Assembly (NCBI GenBank): GCA_948567375.1
Contig: OX419759.1
Coordinates: forward strand, 47,221,493-47,285,492
Source: Lunularia cruciata
Taxonomy: Eukaryota > Streptophyta > Marchantiopsida > Lunulariales > Lunulariaceae
Reading direction: 5' to 3'
Length of the DNA: 64,000 nucleotides
Shown: positions 22,724-35,097 of the stretch, one piece after another
Layout: every line of letters begins with the position of its first letter
How positions within the stretch are numbered: the first letter of the stretch is position 1
Translations under genes and position numbers: made by a program
The notes under the pieces: generated by a model
Told to the model about the DNA's origin: nothing
Database searches by the model: none
Seen by the model: the letters and a program-made list of their open reading frames with translations, nothing else

Positions 22724-23402
22724 TGTAACACCCATTTGTGCATGTGTGTGGTATTGTGATATTTAGCTTGGTATTACAAGTACTTAAGAGATATTATTTA
22801 TATAGAGATAAAGGATGGTTCTATATTAGTCATGGTTAGCTAAAGTTAGTCATAGCTAAGATAGATGGGACCTTACTTTAGAGGAAGTAGAAAAGATGAG
22901 CACCACTATTTTGGATTTTAGTGTGTTGACTTGGTATTATTCCTAGGTGTTTGGCTTTGGGGAAAGAGTTGAGAACTCTTGGGCCCGCAAGCCTTTTTGT
23001 TTTGGATTCTTCTTTAGTCCAAGGATAGCCCATGTGAAGGAATCCTTGCTTTAGTGGTTGGGTCAAGATAAGGGGAATATGCCCATGTGAATGGATATTC
23101 CTTTCTACTTTTTGACTTTACTTGACTTTTAGTCTAGTAACTTGAGTTACTACGGTAATTAGTAACTTTGGTACGTAACTATTTCACAAGTATATAAACA
23201 AGGAGTGAGGAGGTACTCATCATCCTTTCATTTGCAACTATCTCTCTCTCATTGAGTTCTCTAGTGAGCAATGTCTTGAGTCTTGGAGTGTTAGCCTTGG
23301 AGGAGTATGATGGAGTTGGGGTTCCTTGCCTTCTTAGTCCATGGTGCGCTACCATAATAGCCATCAGAGGTTCATCCTGAGTGAGAGACAGGCCGGCTCA
23401 CA
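22724..23402 (+). repeat. 3' LTR of element A
   Basis: It matches the 5' LTR base for base where compared, and the shadow frames translated from both LTRs are identical. It is followed by the GACC duplication and the resumed non-LTR copy 2. Confidence 0.93.
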
Positions 23403-23406
23403 GACC

Positions 23407-24172
23407 GTGCATTAGGGCTTTCCAACTCGCACCGGCTACTTTCTCTACAGCGATGAGGTTTTGCCTAGGTTTGGTCCACCCATCTACATCTTCACTACTC
23501 ACTTATGAGTGTGGTTCTACACTAGATGCAGCGGTAGTCCACATGATACGGTGTCCTTTTGGAGGACAGAGGATAGCTACCCATGATGCCAGTAGAGGCA
23601 TAGTGTTTGCTATGGTGCAAGAGAGTGGATACTTGGCTTGAAGGGAGCGTTCGTATGCTTTGCAGACAACACATGTCAGGGTAGACTTATACTTAGTCCG
23701 AGATGATCAGGTGATAGTAGCGGATGTTGTGGTCACAGACCCTATGCCGGATACAGTTTCAGAGGGAGTGATCACCCATCCCCTTGGATGGGCGGCCAGT
23801 GAAGCAGCAAGTCGTAAGGTCTCCAAGTATAGGGGCATGCAATGAGGTCACCTCTTTGTTCCTCTAGCCTTGGAGTTATATAGAGCTATGGACATGGCAT
23901 TTGACACATTTGTTAGGGAGTGCGCAAGAGCTTATCATGCTAGGCGTCAAGGGGTACCACTCTCACTCTCATACTTTGTAGCATATTTTAGACAGCGTGT
24001 GTCCATTGCTCTATAGAGGGCAGTGGCTGGTGCAATCCATAGGAGAGCAATCACATTAGGTGATGTTTCTTTGGATGCTCCAGTTGTGTGTAGACCGTAC
24101 GACTTGCATAGCTCGGATATCTTAGGTGCGATAGGGCAGATTTCTCATATAGACTCTATTGGGGCTTAGCCC
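23407..24172 (+). pseudogene. C-terminal zinc knuckle and endonuclease-like region, non-LTR copy 2
   Basis: This continues the copy 2 protein after the Gypsy insertion. The region up to 23641 holds ECGSTLDAAVVHMIRC, the worn CCHC-like cluster. The frame 23660-23845 gives RVDLYLVRDDQVIVADVVVTD, a better preserved endonuclease-like core than copy 1. A stop follows CKYRGMQ-equivalent sequence at 23843, and the last part reads in shifted frames to the TAG near 24168. Confidence 0.6.
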
Positions 24173-24439
24173 CATGTTACCTTTTTTGTCTCTCCCTTGT
24201 ATGGCTTGATGGGGTCTTCCCATCCTTCATTTTTCCTATGTGGTCAACTTTTGCTGTTCAATTTTGTATTAATGTATTTCAACTCCTACAAGTTATTTAG
24301 AAGTTATAGTGAAGAGGTTCAGTCTATGTTTGGTCCATCCATATATATATATTCATTATTCACCCGTGAATTATCCAGTAGATACAACGATTGTCTATAT
24401 GGGACAGTGTATTTTTAGAATACAGAGGATACTACCCTT

Positions 24440-24765
24440 GTCATAGGATAATATTATCATAGATATAGTGTTTACTATAGCATTAGAGAGTGGACACCTG
24501 ATTCAGTTCAAAGAGAGAGTTTGCACACTTTGCAAATAGCATGTGTCAAGGCAAATTTATACTTGGTCCAAGATGATGTGTTATATATGTTATGGTTATG
24601 AATCTTAAGCATAATGTAGCGGATATTGTGGTTATGGATCCTACACATGATATAGTTTCAAAAGGAGTGATTACTCAATCCTTGGATATGCGGCAAGCAA
24701 AGTAGTGGCACATAAGGTCTCCAAGTATAAGGGTATGTAACAAGATCACCATTTTGTTCTACTAA
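24440..24765 (+). mobile_element. Non-LTR retroelement copy 3, first fragment
   Basis: This is a diverged copy of the region aligned to 23610-23870 of copy 2 (ggacac, tttgcaaatagcatgtgtcaaggcaaatttatacttggtcc and what follows). It sits directly downstream of copy 2's 3' end. It is interrupted at 24766 by a solo LTR and resumes at 25352. It is non-coding through decay. Confidence 0.7.
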
Positions 24766-25351
24766 TGTAATATCATTAGCTAGATAGATTATCTAGAGAA
24801 GAAATTTGGTTTAAAAATATCTTTATGGATATTTTATATGATGTTCTAAGTAGATCAGATAGAGATGTCATCAAAATAATACTCTCACTAATATGGAAAA
24901 GGCTAAAAACACCTTGAAAACTTCATAACCAATTTTGGATGCTTAAACAAATAAATTAAACCTCAAAAAATGAATTCATCTTGCTTCTTTAGAGGAATAT
25001 ACCTTGTCTTCTCTCCCCTTTTTTTGCCTTGTCAAGATCTTTCTAATCGTACCTTACTCATGTTGTTATGAGATTCCTCTAAGAAGATTGCTTAAATATT
25101 CTCTATGGTCAAACTTGTTTGACCAAACAAATAGGACAAGGATTGACATATTGCCATGTACATATAGCTAATCTAAGGGTGGAGCCAATCCATGTGTTTG
25201 ATACAAAGGTGTAGCTCACTTTGAGTGAATCTTCTTTGCTACATAATAAAGACAAGTTGCTCCTTTGGAGCATTGGAGTATTGAAGAATTAAACCTTGTG
25301 TTTCTCTTGTGTTTCTTCTCTTGGGGTTACTTCTATCCTTGGAATATTACA
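24766..25351 (+). mobile_element. Solo LTR, family B
   Basis: It runs TGTAATATC...AATATTACA (586 bp), flanked on both sides by non-LTR copy 3. It is related to the LTRs of element B and to those at 60150-60739 and 62760-63494. An internal palindrome with gtcaaacttgtttgac (about 25108-25123) is typical of the family. The target duplication is unclear (ttctac on the left, tctag on the right). Confidence 0.75.
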
Positions 25352-25496
25352 TCTAGCCTTGGAACTATATGGTGTGATAGACATGGCATTTGATACATTT
25401 GTCCAAGAGTGCAAGAGAGTTTTATCATGTTAGATGTCAAGGATATCACTCTCACTCTCATACTTTATATTATATTTTAGACAACATATGTTCATT
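25352..25496 (+). mobile_element. Non-LTR retroelement copy 3, second fragment
   Basis: This aligns with copy 2 at about 23868-24005 (gacatggcatttga, ctctcactctcatacttt). It ends at 25496 where element B begins; the missing continuation is found 16 kb away at 41645. Confidence 0.75.
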
Positions 25497-25741
25497 TGTA
25501 ATGTTTCTAAATTAATAGAAACCCCAAGAGAAACACAAGAGAAACATAAGGTTTCATTCCTTAATGCTTCGATGCCCCAAAGGAGCACCTTGTTTTTATT
25601 ACATAACAAAGAGGATTCACTCAAAGGGACTACACCTTTGTATCAAACACATGGATTGGTGACATGTCAATCTTTCTTCTATTTGGTTGGCCAAACAAGT
25701 TTAACCAAAGGGAATCTTCTTGTAAGAAGCTCAAATAGCAT
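25497..25741 (-). repeat. 3' LTR of element B, distal half
   Basis: Read on the minus strand this is the second half of a family-B LTR ending ATTACA. It contains the same blocks as the solo LTR at 24766-25351 (for example the aaacacaagag and cccaaaggagcacct segments, reversed). It stops at ctcaaatagcat where element C begins; the same words recur at 35221-35234 on the far side. Confidence 0.75.
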
Positions 25742-27256
25742 GGGTATTGTCATACCATTTATAGCATTGCATCTAGATTGCTTGGACATTGGAGTAGTAG
25801 TGTTGGTAGTCAAAGGCATTTTGGCAATTACTCATAGACTACTTGTTGACGATCAGATTTCATGTTTGGGGTACTAACTATATCACTTGCACCATTTGCA
25901 CCATCACGTGTATCAGCAATGGGACTATTAGGGTTGGAGATTTAGATCAAAATCAGAGGTATACCTTGGAAGTGCAACCCCAAAGAGCTCACTTCTCTAA
26001 TGTTGAGACTTCAAGTTCTTGGCTATGGTGGATAGAAAGCCAATGAGTGTCACTTGGAGTCTCTTAGCTAAAGTAGATGTGGCTTGATTATAATCAATGC
26101 CCAATTGTTAGCAGATTTTTGAGTGAATGATCAAGTATTGATTTGATGTGAATTGATTTGGGTTGATGAAGAATTGATTACATCAAAGAAGTGAGAGTTA
26201 GTGGAAAATTGGGTGGAAGAATTGAGGATGTTGGTGGTATCTCCAAGCCTGGTTGATTGTTGGTACCTTGATTGCAATTCTTATTTCCCTAAGAGTGATC
26301 ATGTGCGGAAGTTCTAGCCAAATTTCCCTAAGAAGAGAGTCAATTTCAAGCAATGGTGTTCATTTTAAGCTCAAGAGGTGAAAGCATGGCCAATTTGGTA
26401 CAAGTTAGCTTTAAATGTAAAATTGAAGGTGGAGTTAGGAACCCATCTCCATAAATTAGAGATTTGGAGATCCCCATCCTTCTAATTTGGCACGAGTGGA
26501 AATTTAGCAAAGGACATGGCAGTTAACTATTTATGTTATATTTATATCAAATTTTATATCGAACTTACGTCAAATTTGGTGGAAAATTTATGTCAAATTT
26601 TGGCTAGAGGAAGTAGATAGATACTCCCTTGGGAAGTAAATAGATACTCTAATTATGTCAATTACCAAATGGTGGTAGAGTCAATCCGGTGTTCATTTAT
26701 GAGATGGAGGATTTTTTTTAGCCTTCTTATGATTGGAACCCCTCTATTCTCTACTTCTTGTTTGTGCACCATGTTTGTGTGAGATTCCTTTACTTTAGAG
26801 CATTGGTGCTTTGATATGCTCTCAATAGTGCGGTTGGAGTGATGACCAATCAAACTAACTATGTTTCTCTCCAATGAGGCAAGAAGTGATGACCTGTAAA
26901 CTATGAGAGTGCATGTTGTGATGGTAGGTTACATGTTGCACTTTCCCTTAGTATAGTTGTCATAGTTAGAGCTACATTAGTGGGTGTTTTTTGGTTGGTG
27001 GTGACACTAGTGTTGGCACTTGGTAGTGATTCTTGGTGGGGTACGTGTGGTGGTTATAGTTGAAGTGTACAATCTATAATTGCTATGTCATAATAGAGTT
27101 CTTCGGGGATTCCAAAAGAGAAAGCATTGTAGTCCATAGTGAGTTTACCCAGAGTGGTGTTTGGTATCAACTTGTATCTTAGGTCCTAGTGAGGGAGTAG
27201 ATTGACTCTAAGTTGAAGTTTGACACAGAAGTTGATTAGTTGAGAGTGCACTTGGT

Positions 27257-28830
27257 GTGTCCACACCGTTGTTGTGGGACATGGATGAGATTTATGGAGC
27301 CTCCAAAGGCTCCAAAAATTACTTTTGTATAGTGGATACCATTGAGTGTGATGACTTCATCCAAGAGTTTGATAGTTGGTATGATTGCAACAAATGTGAG
27401 ATCCAACTTTGTTCACACCTTCATGGCATGGAAGGGGTTGTTTCATTACTTGGAGGGTCTATTTATAGATAACTATCATGAGTTTAAGAGAGCTTACTTG
27501 GAGGAGATTGAGCTATGGAGACAATATTGGTCTCTAAACTACATCTCAATCACTTCAAGCTCAATTTCTAGGGGTAGATTGGCAATACACACAAGTTCTA
27601 GCTCTAGTAGTTTTGGTGGAACTATTGGAGATGGTGCTACTACAAGTGGAATTACCACTACATGAGGTGGTGTAGTATCGGGGTTAACTCTATGGTAGAG
27701 TTCTTCCAATGCTTGAGGTAGAACTACCAAGGAGTGAGGAGCTTGCAAGAGTTCCAATGGAAGGTTGGAGAGAGCCTACGTCAAGCATAGACGTGCATGA
27801 GATGGCTGATCAATTTTACTTAGGGAATTACTAAGGTCTTTTTAATCCATTTTTGGTATGGGATAGAAAGTACATGATGTTTTTTTTGGATAGGGAGTTA
27901 GGATGTAGAGTACATGATGTTATGTTATTATATGCTACTTCACCTACTTTGGTAATAGTTTTTGGTTTGGCTAAGCATATTGAGCTCAACATGGTGGAAG
28001 AGTGAGTGGTGACATCTAGATTTGGTAGGGAGACCTCATCCACAGCAATTACTTCTTCTAGAGTACAATAGAGTGACCATGCCATGTTGGCTTCTAAGTG
28101 CAAAGTGGACAACCCAAATCTTATGAAGCAAGTGGAAGGCTTAATGTAACTAGACCCTTTCCTTCCTTTTTAGGTCAACAACAACTAGTGAGAGGTGGTG
28201 TTGCTTGTTAGACTTGTGGTGGACTTCACCACACAAGAGATTGCACTCAAGGGAACAAACATGATACCTCTAGTGCATCATAGCCGGCATAGAGATAGTG
28301 TGACCATTGCCACAAATTTGGTCACACTAATGATTTGATGCTTTGGCTTACACTCGGAGTTATGGAGTGGTAAGGCTGCTACGGTAGTAGAGGAGCTCCA
28401 GGTCATGGAAGACAAGGTGGTAGAGGTGGTGATAGAGGATCCACACTTGGTAGGAGTGCAATACCTACCCTTACTTTTGATACAACCATGCCTACTTGGA
28501 TTGAGCAATTGGAGTATAGATTGGCTAGCATGGGCATGGCTCAAACGAGATCAGATTTGGGTGTTGAGGCTTCCACCTCTTATGTTGGTGATGGAGACAT
28601 CTTGGACTTCATGTGAGGAGCAACACAAGTAGATGCATTTGCTGCATGGACTAGGAGTGCAGTATGTGCTCTAGAGCCTAGAGGAGCATTAGTAAAGTTG
28701 GACCTACAAAGAGGAAATGCTGGTAGATAGGTCAAACTCCTCCAAACTTTTACACTCTTTGATATACTACAAATGACATCCATAGCTCCTTCACCTCCTA
28801 ATGCAAGTGTGGTAGGTGATGATGGTGTAC
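27257..28830 (+). pseudogene. Gag region of element C
   Basis: A capsid-like stretch (DFIQEFDSWYDCNKC, then FIDNYHEFKRAYLEE in a second frame) is followed near 28206-28245 by a CCHC-like knuckle, C-x2-C...H...C, with one stop inside it. Frames at 27342-27665, 28405-28632 and 28816-29196 are pieces of gag and of the gag-protease linker. The function would be RNA packaging. No intact frame remains. Confidence 0.55.
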
Positions 28831-29244
28831 ATGATAGACTACTTGCTAGTCAACCACCTACTCCTACAAAAATTGAGTCTAGCTCAATGTTGGGGGGTGG
28901 TTCAATTGATTATGTGCTTTCCTTTATTCTCAACCAGCAACATGTTTACATTGGGAGTTGACCTAGCTCTAGTGTTCCAATTGACTACCACACTTTGTGA
29001 GAGTAAGAATGATGTAGTTCCTACTTCTAAAGTAGAGGTGGTTGATAATGGAGTTGACTTGGTTGAGGAGCATGGGATCCGCTCAACAAGCAATAGTTTA
29101 TGGAAAGCAATAAAAACTAGATTAGAGGAGTTACCAGCTAGACCTACCTTTGAACAAGTGCGGTTCACACCTGGAGTTGTCATATTGGAAAACTAGAGGG
29201 GGACTTTTTTTTGGTGGGACCTTCAAGGAAAGCTATAGAGAATG

Positions 29245-29290
29245 TCTTACTAGACTCTAGTGCATAATCCCTTATGTTGGAGAAGGCTAC
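29245..29290 (+). pseudogene. Aspartic protease active site of element C
   Basis: The reading VLLDSSA, a stop, then SLMLEKA matches the protease signature (LLDSGA...) with one substitution and one stop. It sits between gag and RT as expected for Gypsy pol. Confidence 0.6.
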
Positions 29291-31679
29291 AATTGTTGGT
29301 CTGGAGCTATAAAAGATCAATGTAGAGAGGTGTCCATTTTAGGTCTAGACATCTCTAGGAGTGGTTCTACACAATATATAACATGTGGAGAGCTTGTTAT
29401 CTAAATTTATCCTAGTCATTTGACTAATCACTCTATGGTGTAAGCTCAAGCTATTATGACAATAGTTGAGTCATATGATGTGCTAATTGGTGGAGTAGTA
29501 TTATGGATTTCAGTATTGACTATTAGGAGGAGATAACCTCCTATAGACCAGGTTGGCAATTAGGTGAGGGATGGATATGTTGCCTACTAATATACTTTAG
29601 TAGTTGCAGTCTTGGCTCACTATAATCAAGGATCGTGGTAGTATCAATTTTAGCTTTTAGTGGTTTTGTTACTTGGCTTGGTGACTTATTGGAGTGGAAT
29701 ACTCATGTAGAGGATACTCCAATATCAGAGGAAATCACTCAAATTTGGAGTATGAGTAGGATTTTTCCATCCACCTTGGATGTTCCATTGTGGAGTTTTG
29801 AGGAAGTATTGTAGTAGCATGTAGATCAATTGGTGCACATGCTTGAAGTGGAATCTTTGTACTACAAAGAGACCAATGTGAAGATGAGCCTCTAGATTTT
29901 ATCTTATTTTCACCTTTGGATACCACACTCATTGCTTTGTAGTATCCAATAGAAGGTGTATGTCTATTGGAGTTATTCAGTGTGATTAGCATTAGACTAG
30001 CTATGGTATTACTAGTGGGTATACGAGTACATAAGTACTTGTATGCAGAGAGAGATGAGATTGCTAGGCAAGCCTCTACATCATATGGCACACTTGGCCT
30101 ATTGGTATTATAAGTTATTACTGATGTTAAACAATTAGGGTTTCTTGAAGACCCTACTAATAAACATTTCCTTGCTTTCCTTATTGGGGGCATAGGATTT
30201 GGACAGACATGGACTTATTCATTTGGTGATTGTTAAGGACATTGCCATGTTAGGGACATACCTATGCTAGCCAAGATCAAGGTCTCCAAGATCCCTATTT
30301 TGGTGTGTTTTGAAAGATGTTACATATACTACAACATCTCTATGTTCATTAGTTTGTTTCTCTAGCTTACATTTTGGAGAATGTCCCTTTGATAGGTGAT
30401 TCTTGTACCCAATTGGTGGTAAATACACATTAGGTTTATTCTTGGATGGGACCTATCATGTTGTTAGATGCAACCAGAGTGGGATCACAAGCTCATTGTT
30501 TTTGTCTTTGGTGGACAAACCTCTTACCTAGAGAGGTTCTACAATGTGCTTATGATGGGATTCAATGACTAGACCACCTTACTATTGATGACATTTGGAT
30601 GTTGGTTCCCTGTCTTGAACAATGGTAGTGGTTGATAGGTCACCTATAGCAATGGTGAACCTAGTTGGATAGCCTCGAGACGCTTGACCCACACTTATGA
30701 GTTTCCCAAGCTCTTATGCTTTTTGAGAGAAAGGACATGGACTTGTTTGGGACTCATTGTTATAACAGTTGGTGGAGCACAAAGTCAATGAGATGGAGTA
30801 GGAAATGGATTTTTGCACCTATATTACCACTATTATAGTAGTGTCAAAGGGATCCAAGCATCAAGTGTTAGGTTGTGTTATGGACCTAAACTATTTGACC
30901 TGGATTATGTCCCTTGGCTTGGCAAAGTAGCATAAGATATGTTTGATAGGCATCACCACTCGGACACTTGTGAGCTTTGTGCCTATAGAGACGGTTCAAT
31001 CATATATTGGGGTGATAGAGCAAGTGGGCAGTGTATTCTTGGGACATAACTAGTGGCTACTCATGAGAATGGTCTACTTGGGGCCCATCCAAGTGAGTGT
31101 GGTCTACTTGGGGTCCATCCAAGTGAGTGTGGTCTAATTGGATTACACCCTTGGTCTAATTGGGATGCAATTAGAGGATGTATGGAGCTTGCAACCAAAT
31201 AGGAGAGAGTTTTCTATATTGAGGTTGGGACCTCTAGTGGTTGAGTGCATGACACTACTGCTCCCAAGGACCCAATGTAGCAACCAATCAATATGTCTTC
31301 CACTCCTACATAAATTACATAGGATACTTGGGAGCTAGATCTTGGACCCAAGCTTACAAGAGGGGAAAGACGAAGAGTTTGGAAGTTCTTGAAGAGCTAC
31401 TCAAGTTGTTTTGTAGAGCACCCAAATCCTTCATATTGAAGGATTTGGGTGCTCTAAAAGGATTTGGTATTTAGATTGAGCTGACTAGCAATACATCAAT
31501 TTTTTAACATTGTTATCAATATAGTGACATGGAAAGAGCATTGATTTAGAGCCAAAGTAAAGACCTTTTTGAGGTTGGTTTGGTAGAGATTTCACATGGA
31601 GAGTTTGTGTCAGCTACAGTGATGCCGGGATATGCATGGCAACTACATAGATAGGCATTTGTGTGGAGATTATTGTCCT

Positions 31680-32100
31680 ATCAACCAATCAACTAGGGTT
31701 GATGGATATGCCATGCCTACATTGAGGAGATCTTTGATGCAATTGGGCATGCAAAGGTCTTTAGTACTTTAGATCTTCAAGCAAGATATCATTAGTTGCT
31801 TATCAAATAGGAGGATAAGTCCAAGACAACATATTGGGCTATTGATCCTCATGGTAAGGATGTATCATATTAGTGGAGGTTCTTACCATTTGGGTTAAAG
31901 AATGCTCTTGCCAAGTTCCAAAGGGTATGGACAAGATCCTAGTAGGATTGCATTTTGCTTGGTTTTATATTGATGACATTTTGGTCTATAGCACTACTAT
32001 GGAAGAGCATGAGAGGCATTTGTTGGAGGTGTTTGATTGATTGAGATCTCATAGACTCAAATTATATCTTGTGAAGTGTAGATTCTTCCACAAGTAGGTT
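31680..32100 (+). pseudogene. Reverse transcriptase of element C
   Basis: The readable pieces are GHAKVFSTLDLQARYH (palm motif A), then FLPFGLKNALAKFQR (motif B) and WFYIDDILVYS at about 31957-31992 (motif C, the classic Gypsy YIDD). Stops lie within and between them. A tandem 33-bp repeat (about 31073-31138) lies upstream. Confidence 0.8.
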
Positions 32101-32389
32101 GAGTATTTGGATCACACTATCTAGAGGACTTGTTGTTCAATAGACAAAGGGTGGAGGTCATTGTATGTATTCCTTGGCCTATGGGTGTGAGTAGAGTGTG
32201 AGCATTCTTTGGGTTGAGGAACTTCTATCACCACTATGTTAGAGGATTCAATGTCGTTGCCAAGGCCTTGACAAAGCTAACTAAGCTTACACAAAAGTGT
32301 TGTTGGGGAGATGAGCAAGAGAGAGTGTTTCTAAAGCTCAAGGAGAGGTTGATATCTACCCTTATTCTTAAGAGATTGATCAAAGGATG

Positions 32390-33900
32390 ACCATTTTAGG
32401 TTCACAATAATTGGAGTACATTGGGGCTTGGAGCAATGCTCACCCGACATGATGATGAGGAGAAGGAGTTTATGGTGGCCTATGCTAGTCACTCCAAGAA
32501 TGCAATGGAGGCAAATTATAGTTTATATGAGGGAGAGTGCTTGGCAAAAATATGGGCAGTAACACATTTCTGATGTTACCTATTTTGTAATCCTTTTACC
32601 TCCATCTTTGATCATCAATCACTAAAGTGGTTGATGGAGTCTGACAAGCTTTCAAAGAAACTTGCATGATGTACTCTAATTTTAGAAGATTAAGATTTCA
32701 AAATTATTGAGAGACTTTGGATGGTGAACCATGATGCCGATGGTTGAGTAGAAACCCATGTCCTAGCCAATAGGATTAGACTGGAGCATGTTAGCATGGT
32801 GAGATAGTGGAGGAGATGGTGCTAGGTTGGCATGCATCTACTTTTCTTTGTATATTTTTTGAGGCTTTGACGGTATTTCTCTCAATGCATACAAGAGGAG
32901 TTATTGAGGTCATAGATCTAGAGAGTGGAGATATTGGTACAATTTAGCGAGACATTCATGATGATGTCTTAGTGATGGACTATCTTTGCACTGGTGTTGT
33001 GGGTGGTACAATTAGAGCCAAGTAGAGAGATTGTGTTCTTCAGCAAGCCAAGTGGTTCCTATTGGAAGGCAAACACTTTCTTTGCATATGGGAGGATGAT
33101 GGAGTGCAAGTAGTGCCTCTTCTATCTTAGAGACCACAATTGGTTTGTCATGCTCATGAGAAGCTAGGACATTTTGGAGTAAAGCATACATATAGCTTAC
33201 TCCAAAGTCATTATTGGTGGCACAATATACAAACCAATGTAAAGTAGTTTTTTGCAAGATGTGTTTTTGTGACCAAGTTAGAGCATCAATTTATGCTCTT
33301 GTGCCATAATACACCCATTACCTATCATGGGGTTGGATTACCATTGGAGTTTAGTCTTTGCTAGACCTTTATCATTGATTATGAGATATCATTGGTATGT
33401 ATTGGTTATGGTACAGCACTTCTCTAAGTAAATTGAGTTGGTGGCACTTCATGACAAGTCCAATAAGGGACCGCTTACTTGTTCTTGGATCAAGTTCATA
33501 GTCATTTTGTGTGCACCAGTTGAGGTTTTGACTAATCAAGGTATAAAGTTCTTGGGGGAGTTTGAGGTCTTGTATGACAAGGCTCTAATTGATCATCATA
33601 CTACTTCCCAAGATCACCTTAAGGCAAGTAGTTAGTAGATTGAGTGGTTTAGATGGTGAAGAGATGATTACAAAAGTATGGTTTTTAGAGAGGCCACTTA
33701 AGAGATTGGGATCTCTAATTACCTTGGTTAGCTTTGGGCTATTGGTTCAGCCGGCAGGCTCCTTAGCCTCCTTTTCTTTGTACTTTTTACTTTGTGAACA
33801 AGATCTAGATTTACTTGCAGCCATTTGTCAAGATGCTAATGTAGTTGTGGATTTGGATGATCCAGACATATGGATGAGTGCATGTTCTCAATAGTAGAGA
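32390..33900 (+). pseudogene. RNase H and integrase remnants of element C
   Basis: The RNase H portion reads LGLGAMLTRHDDEEKEF and YASHSKNAMEANYSLYEGECLA near 32420-32550. The integrase zinc head reads HAHEKLGHFGVKH...YWWHN near 33150-33230, followed by a degraded cysteine pair. The DDE core is only partly readable (YHGVGLPLEF, then KLRQGFD-like relics after 33520). Several stops are present. The minus-strand frame at 33012-33257 is a shadow. Confidence 0.65.
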
Positions 33901-34163
33901 TCTTTTAGAGAGTGATGTTGATGGCCTTTGAGAACTTGGTGATTGCTCAATGTAGGGATATCTTATGTTATGCTACCATTTGAGGAGGAGGTTATAGACC
34001 CTTGATCTATCAATTTCATCTAGGTGACTATATATATCTACAACAAACAATAATAACAACACTTGATGTTACTATGGGCCACACTATCTTGAGAGTGCAT
34101 GAGGTTTTGCCTTCTGGTATCCTTATGATTGAAAGATATGATGATGTTGTTTGAAAGGATCAT

Positions 34164-34422
34164 GTGTGCAATTGTGCACCATGCCACCTTCCAAATATTG
34201 ATGATACTATAGATCCAAGCTTGGCACTTGTATGTGTAGGCTTGCGGTGTATGTTATATGGCTTTTTTGGTGGACCTACTACTATGTTAGTTTGTGATGG
34301 TTGTTTGAGAGGATGGCATATAGTATGTTTGACTCCTCCCCTCACAATGGTTCCTTAGAGACAATAGTTATGTCCTAGATGTACTTGACCTATAGATAGT
34401 TCATCCTTTATATGGTATAGAT
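34164..34422 (+). pseudogene. PHD-finger relic at the C-terminus of element C pol
   Basis: The frame starting at 34164 reads C-x2-Y, then eleven residues, CDGCLRGWH, x2, C, LTPPL and VP; two stops later come LCPRC. This spacing is the C4HC3 of a PHD finger (CxxC, CDGC, H, C, CxxC), with the second cysteine changed to tyrosine (TAT) and an expected tryptophan codon near the end now TAG. PHD fingers read histone tails. Lying after integrase and just before the 3' LTR, it takes the place chromodomains occupy in chromoviruses. It is a relic; the family assignment is from motif spacing only. Confidence 0.7.
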
Positions 34423-34556
34423 TGCATATAGATGACTAATGATGGGGCTTGATAGCACCCAACCTCTTGATCTTTGCACACCATAAGGTATACCATATAT
34501 TTAGAATAGATGGCTATCTAGAGTAAGAGGGACCTAAACTCCAACTAGGGGGCATT

Positions 34557-35097
34557 TGTAGCACTTTAGAGTTCATGTATGACTTATGTGTGAGTTTTGC
34601 TTTTATAGTGTATGATATTGACAAAAATGAATGTTGTGTAATGATGTATATATGCATGATAGCTATCACACCATTTGTAACATCACACCTACATTGCTTA
34701 GACATTGGAGTAGTAGTGTTGGTAGTTAGAACTATTAGGATGTTACTCATAGACTACTTGTTGATAGTCAAATTTTATGTTTGGGTATTGACTACATGGT
34801 GAGGTCTACCATCACTTGCATCATTTTCACCATTAGGTGTGCCGTCAACAAGATCCTTAAGGTTGGAGCTCTAGGTCAAAATTAGAGGTATACCTTGGAA
34901 GTTCAACCCCAAAGAGCTCACTTCTCTTATGTTGAGCCTTTGAGTTCTTGGCTATGGTAGACAAAAGCCGGTGAGTGTCACCTAGAGTCTCTTAGTTAAA
35001 GTGGGTGTGGCTTGACTATAATCAATGCCCAATTGTTGGTAGATTGTTAAGTGAATGATCAAGTTCTAATCTGATTTGAGTTGATGAAGAATTGATT
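34557..35097 (+). repeat. Complete LTR of element C
   Basis: It starts TGTAGCACTTTAGAG and matches 25741-26180 from its position ~105 onward (ggagtagtagtgttggtagt, ccaaagagctcacttctct and other blocks). It runs straight into a second LTR start (TGGCACTTTAGAG) near 35098. Confidence 0.7.

Larger units (their letters stand above)
15602..23402 (+). mobile_element. Nearly intact Ty3/Gypsy LTR retrotransposon (element A)
   Basis: The 679-bp LTRs (15602-16280 and 22724-23402) run TGTAAC...CTCACA, and I saw no difference between them by eye. A 4-bp duplication GACC flanks the element (15598-15601 and 23403-23406); five bases would need one mismatch. The primer-binding site at 16285-16301 resembles the Asp-tRNA type used by Athila/Tat-like elements. 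The internal region holds a small zinc-knuckle ORF and a gag-pol frame ordered gag, CCHC, protease, RT, RNase H, integrase, with one TGA between RNase H and integrase. Integrase C-terminal to RT places it in Ty3/Gypsy. It inserted into non-LTR copy 2. LTR identity implies a recent insertion. Confidence 0.93.
12785..24200 (+). mobile_element. Non-LTR retroelement copy 2, split by a Gypsy insertion
   Basis: This is the second plus-strand copy of the element at 300-4020, read as 12785-15601 plus 23403-24200. The two halves meet in the middle of a sentence shared with copy 1 (near 3137-3147): copy 1 reads straight through where copy 2 holds the 7.8-kb Gypsy element. It is less decayed than copy 1 in the N-terminal region and the thumb, but still has frameshifts and stops. 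The 3' end again shows ctctccc and gggtcttccc. Confidence 0.8.

Noticed and set aside
33012-33257. Minus-strand 81-codon frame
   Set aside because: It is the antisense of the integrase zinc head of element C, which is readable on the plus strand.
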